Assembly: GCA_934229725.1 (NCBI GenBank)
Contig: CAKQDX010000002.1
Coordinates: 1 to 64,000 of the forward strand
DNA length: 64,000 nt
DNA from: an uncultured Streptococcus sp.
GTDB taxonomy: Bacteria; Bacillota; Bacilli; Lactobacillales; Streptococcaceae
Direction of reading: 5' to 3'
Both the position numbers and the translations under genes were made by a program. Below, piece by piece: positions 61,782 to 64,000 of the stretch; the first letter of the stretch is position 1; each line of letters opens with the position of its first letter. The notes under the pieces are model-generated. The model was not told the origin of the DNA and did no database searches. It worked only from the letters and a program-made list of their open reading frames with translations.

Positions 61782-62693
61782 TTACAAATCGTCCGCAATT
61801 TTATTGATTTTTCTGAGACGATGGTTGACACCACTTTTGGTCAAAGGCGGTTCAATACTATCAGCAATTTGCTGGATTGAGTAATCTGGATTGGCAATAC
61901 GGAGTTGGGCAATTTGGCGTAGTTCAACTGGTAAAATCTCCAAGCCAACCGTATCCATAATCTTGATAATGTTATTGATTGTTTTCATGCTAGCACTGAT
62001 AGTCCTAGCGATATTAGCCGTTTCAGCGTTATTAGCCCGATTGAGGTCATTTCTGGTCTCTCTCATAATCTTAACTTCTTCAAAAATTTCCTTTGAAGTC
62101 ATAGCACCAATGACAATAAGAAAATCCATAATATCTTCTGCTTTTTGAATATAGGTCACAAAGCCATTTTTATGTTGCAAAACCTTGGCATCAAGCATAA
62201 ATTTCTTCATGAGAGAGGCTAAATCCTCTGCGTGGTCCTGATAAACAGAGAAAATTTCTAATTGATAACGTCCTTTTTCAGGGTCACGTACCGTTCCTGT
62301 TGCCAGAAAGGCCCCTCGTAAATAAGACCTTCCAGCTTCGTCATCTTCCATTATTGACGTCTCAATCCCTGTTTCAAAGCCAAAGAAAGAATCAGCCAAT
62401 TGTAAATCAGACAAAATCTCATTGGCTTGGTCCGCCACAAAAACCGTATAAACACGATTTTTCTTGAGATTAGTCTTATTATGGTGTCTTAATTCAGGGG
62501 CAATATGATAGCGACTCTCCATTAATTGATAAATGTGACGAGCAATCTTTGCATTCTCTGTCGAGATAGAGAGAGTCAGCCCTTGATTGGTCAAACCTAC
62601 AGAACCAGACATCTTAATCAAAGCTGACAATTCAGCCTTATCTTTGGTTGATTCAGCAATAATCTCTTCTTTAACCTTGATTGTGAAACTCAT
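61782..62693 (-). CDS. whiA: WhiA-family DNA-binding protein
   Basis: 303 residues: two degenerate LAGLIDADG-type domains (SYLRGAFLATGTVRDPEKGR) and a C-terminal HTH (DYSIQQIADSIEPPLTKSGV). WhiA acts in cell division and growth control in firmicutes. Its ATG overlaps the yvcK stop by 4 nt. Confidence 0.95.
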   Translation of the reverse strand: MSFTIKVKEEIIAESTKDKAELSALIKMSGSVGLTNQGLTLSISTENAKIARHIYQLMESRYHIAPELRHHNKTNLKKNRVYTVFVADQANEILSDLQLADSFFGFETGIETSIMEDDEAGRSYLRGAFLATGTVRDPEKGRYQLEIFSVYQDHAEDLASLMKKFMLDAKVLQHKNGFVTYIQKAEDIMDFLIVIGAMTSKEIFEEVKIMRETRNDLNRANNAETANIARTISASMKTINNIIKIMDTVGLEILPVELRQIAQLRIANPDYSIQQIADSIEPPLTKSGVNHRLRKINKIADDL

Positions 62694-63664
62694 GACTTCT
62701 TCCTCACTAAATGCATGAGTTCTTCAACTACTAAATCACCATCGTGGAAGGCGCCACCATTTTCTAGGCGAAGAAAATTGGATGAAACAACTGTTTTTGC
62801 TTCACGACGTAAGCCTTTGAAATCATGGTCAACTTGGACAAGGTATTCGTCAAATTTATTATTCGTCATATATTCCTGAGGAACTTTTTCGATATTTACC
62901 AGAACATTATCAATCACATCAGAGCCAAGATGACGATTAAGAACAGCCACATGGTCAGCATCTGAAAATTGCTCCGTTTCGCCATATTGAGTCATGATAT
63001 TACAAATATAAGTAACATCAGCCTTAGTCTCAATAAGCGCTTGACGAATCTCAGGTATAACTAAGTTAGGTAAAATAGATGTATAGAGAGAACCAGGGCC
63101 AAGGACTATCATGTCACTATTTAAAATAGCATCAACAACCTTACGACTTGCCTTTGGTTCATCATCATTATAAGCATTAGTTACATAAACACGCTCAATC
63201 ATGCCATCATACTTGGCAATACTACTCTCACCAGCGACCTCATGTCCATCACGAAATACCGCATGCAGTGTCAAGGCTGTTTCACTGGCAGGGTAAATCT
63301 TGCCTGTAACATGGAAAAACTTGGTTAAGAGCCGCATGGCGTTGTAAGTAGAACCCTGCATTTCTGAAATTCCTGCGATAACAAGATTCCCAAGAGGATG
63401 ACCAGCCAATGCACCATCAGCTTTGTCAAAACGATATTGGAAAACACGTTCATAAAGTTTAGGCATATCACTCATAGCTACCAAAACATTACGCAAATCC
63501 CCTGGAGGTGTCAGTTGCATGATATCACGTAAATTTCCTGAAGAACCGCCATCATCAGCCACAGTTACAACAGCAGTAATATCAACATCTTTATGGCGCA
63601 AACTACGAAGAATGACTGGAATACCAGTTCCTCCACCTATTACTGTAATTTTTGGTTTGTTCAT
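62690..63664 (-). CDS. yvcK: Gluconeogenesis/morphogenesis factor YvcK (CofD-like)
   Basis: 324 residues; VIGGGTGIPVILRSL (8-22) and GPGSLYTSILPNL match YvcK/CofD-fold UDP-sugar-binding proteins. Coupled by 4-nt overlaps to rapZ and whiA, the usual order in firmicutes. Confidence 0.95.
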   Translation of the reverse strand: MNKPKITVIGGGTGIPVILRSLRHKDVDITAVVTVADDGGSSGNLRDIMQLTPPGDLRNVLVAMSDMPKLYERVFQYRFDKADGALAGHPLGNLVIAGISEMQGSTYNAMRLLTKFFHVTGKIYPASETALTLHAVFRDGHEVAGESSIAKYDGMIERVYVTNAYNDDEPKASRKVVDAILNSDMIVLGPGSLYTSILPNLVIPEIRQALIETKADVTYICNIMTQYGETEQFSDADHVAVLNRHLGSDVIDNVLVNIEKVPQEYMTNNKFDEYLVQVDHDFKGLRREAKTVVSSNFLRLENGGAFHDGDLVVEELMHLVRKKS

Positions 63665-64000
63665 GAACGATTCACCGTCTCCTTACGTCGATCTTTATCA
63701 CGATGTGTTTCGTTGACCGTCCAATCATTTTTCAACTCTTGAGCCAATCGATGTGCAAAAGCTACACTTCGGTGTTGGCCACCTGTGCAACCAACAGCAA
63801 TAGTGAGAACAGATTTACCTTCTTTTTGGTAACCCGGTAAGATTGGTTTAATAAGTTGAGTCAAATGACTGTAAAACACCTCTGATTCCTTGTGTTCCAT
63901 AACATAATCATAAACGTCTTGATCAAGACCAGTTTGATTACGAAGAGCAGGATCATAATAAGGGTTTGGCAAGAAACGCACATCAAATACCAAATCCGCA
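63661..64000 (-). CDS. rapZ: RapZ (YvcJ), C-terminal part, cut by window end
   Basis: The frame runs off the window end; residues ADLVFDVRFLPNPYYDP, GCTGGQHRSVAFAHRLA and the basic tail match RapZ, an NTPase and nucleotide/RNA-binding protein. Only about 113 C-terminal residues are present; no start is in the window. First gene of rapZ-yvcK-whiA. Confidence 0.93.
   Translation of the reverse strand, partial: ADLVFDVRFLPNPYYDPALRNQTGLDQDVYDYVMEHKESEVFYSHLTQLIKPILPGYQKEGKSVLTIAVGCTGGQHRSVAFAHRLAQELKNDWTVNETHRDKDRRKETVNRS

Overview
The window looks like the chromosome of a low-GC streptococcus, most likely the salivarius group (S. salivarius, S. vestibularis or S. thermophilus). I infer this from recognisable housekeeping genes (lepA, trmFO, topA, dprA, rnhB, rbgA, ffh-ylxM, guaA, glmS, rapZ-yvcK-whiA), a catabolic alsS-alsD pair, an HdiR-type LexA-like repressor, and a sortase-anchored surface protein with an LPETG motif. 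The species was not verified by any search. Most genes lie on the minus strand. I saw no tRNA, rRNA, CRISPR array or intact insertion sequence.

Layout. 1-1998: a TMEM175-like membrane protein behind a decayed zinc-free oxidoreductase gene that carries one nonsense codon and one frameshift. 2000-9185: a segment whose base and codon use look foreign (higher GC by eye, Lactobacillus-like). It holds an ADP-ribosylglycohydrolase / NCS1 permease / PfkB kinase operon, a relic of a type I restriction specificity gene, and a complete ECF-type vitamin/metal transporter operon. 9300-13870: PhzF-like protein and a MarR-controlled operon with an NmrA-like protein and a choline/betaine-type ABC transporter. 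13900-22500: acetoin pathway (alsS, alsD, and a separate acetoin/diacetyl reductase), lepA, ndk and a rhodanese. 22500-37500: trmFO, a TraX/two-component operon, topA, dprA, ROK protein, rnhB-rbgA, hdiR, niaX-niaR, ffh-ylxM and a GntR/UTRA regulator. 37600-45100: guaA, two envelope proteins, and a large surface protein divergent from an XRE regulator. 45600-53540: adhP, the umuC-like damage operon, an amino-acid ABC transporter and glmS. 53700-64000: LysR regulator, cell-wall hydrolase, YeiH exporter, zinc-binding AdcA, PrsW-like protease, dipeptidase, and whiA-yvcK-rapZ (rapZ cut by the window end).

Regulation is unusually legible here. Palindromes matching known streptococcal operators sit on promoters: an HdiR-type operator at both hdiR and the umuC-like operon 15 kb apart, AdcR boxes at adcA, NagR/dre-like sites on both sides of the glmS promoter (with a GntR/UTRA candidate regulator in the same window), cre sites over the -35 elements of the acetoin reductase and adhP promoters, a CIN-box-like element before dprA, and a NiaR-region palindrome at niaX. 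Less familiar arrays are four phased dyads between the XRE gene and the surface protein, a 14-bp perfect inverted repeat bracketing the marR promoter, and four TTGTGAA heptamers around the alsS promoter.

The most unusual findings are the ECF transporter, whose two ATPases carry complementary defects that fall in a single composite ATP site; the yegTUV-like salvage operon with a different transporter; a LysR gene whose promoter geometry predicts a leaderless mRNA; and an AdcA protein with no cysteine and hence no lipobox.
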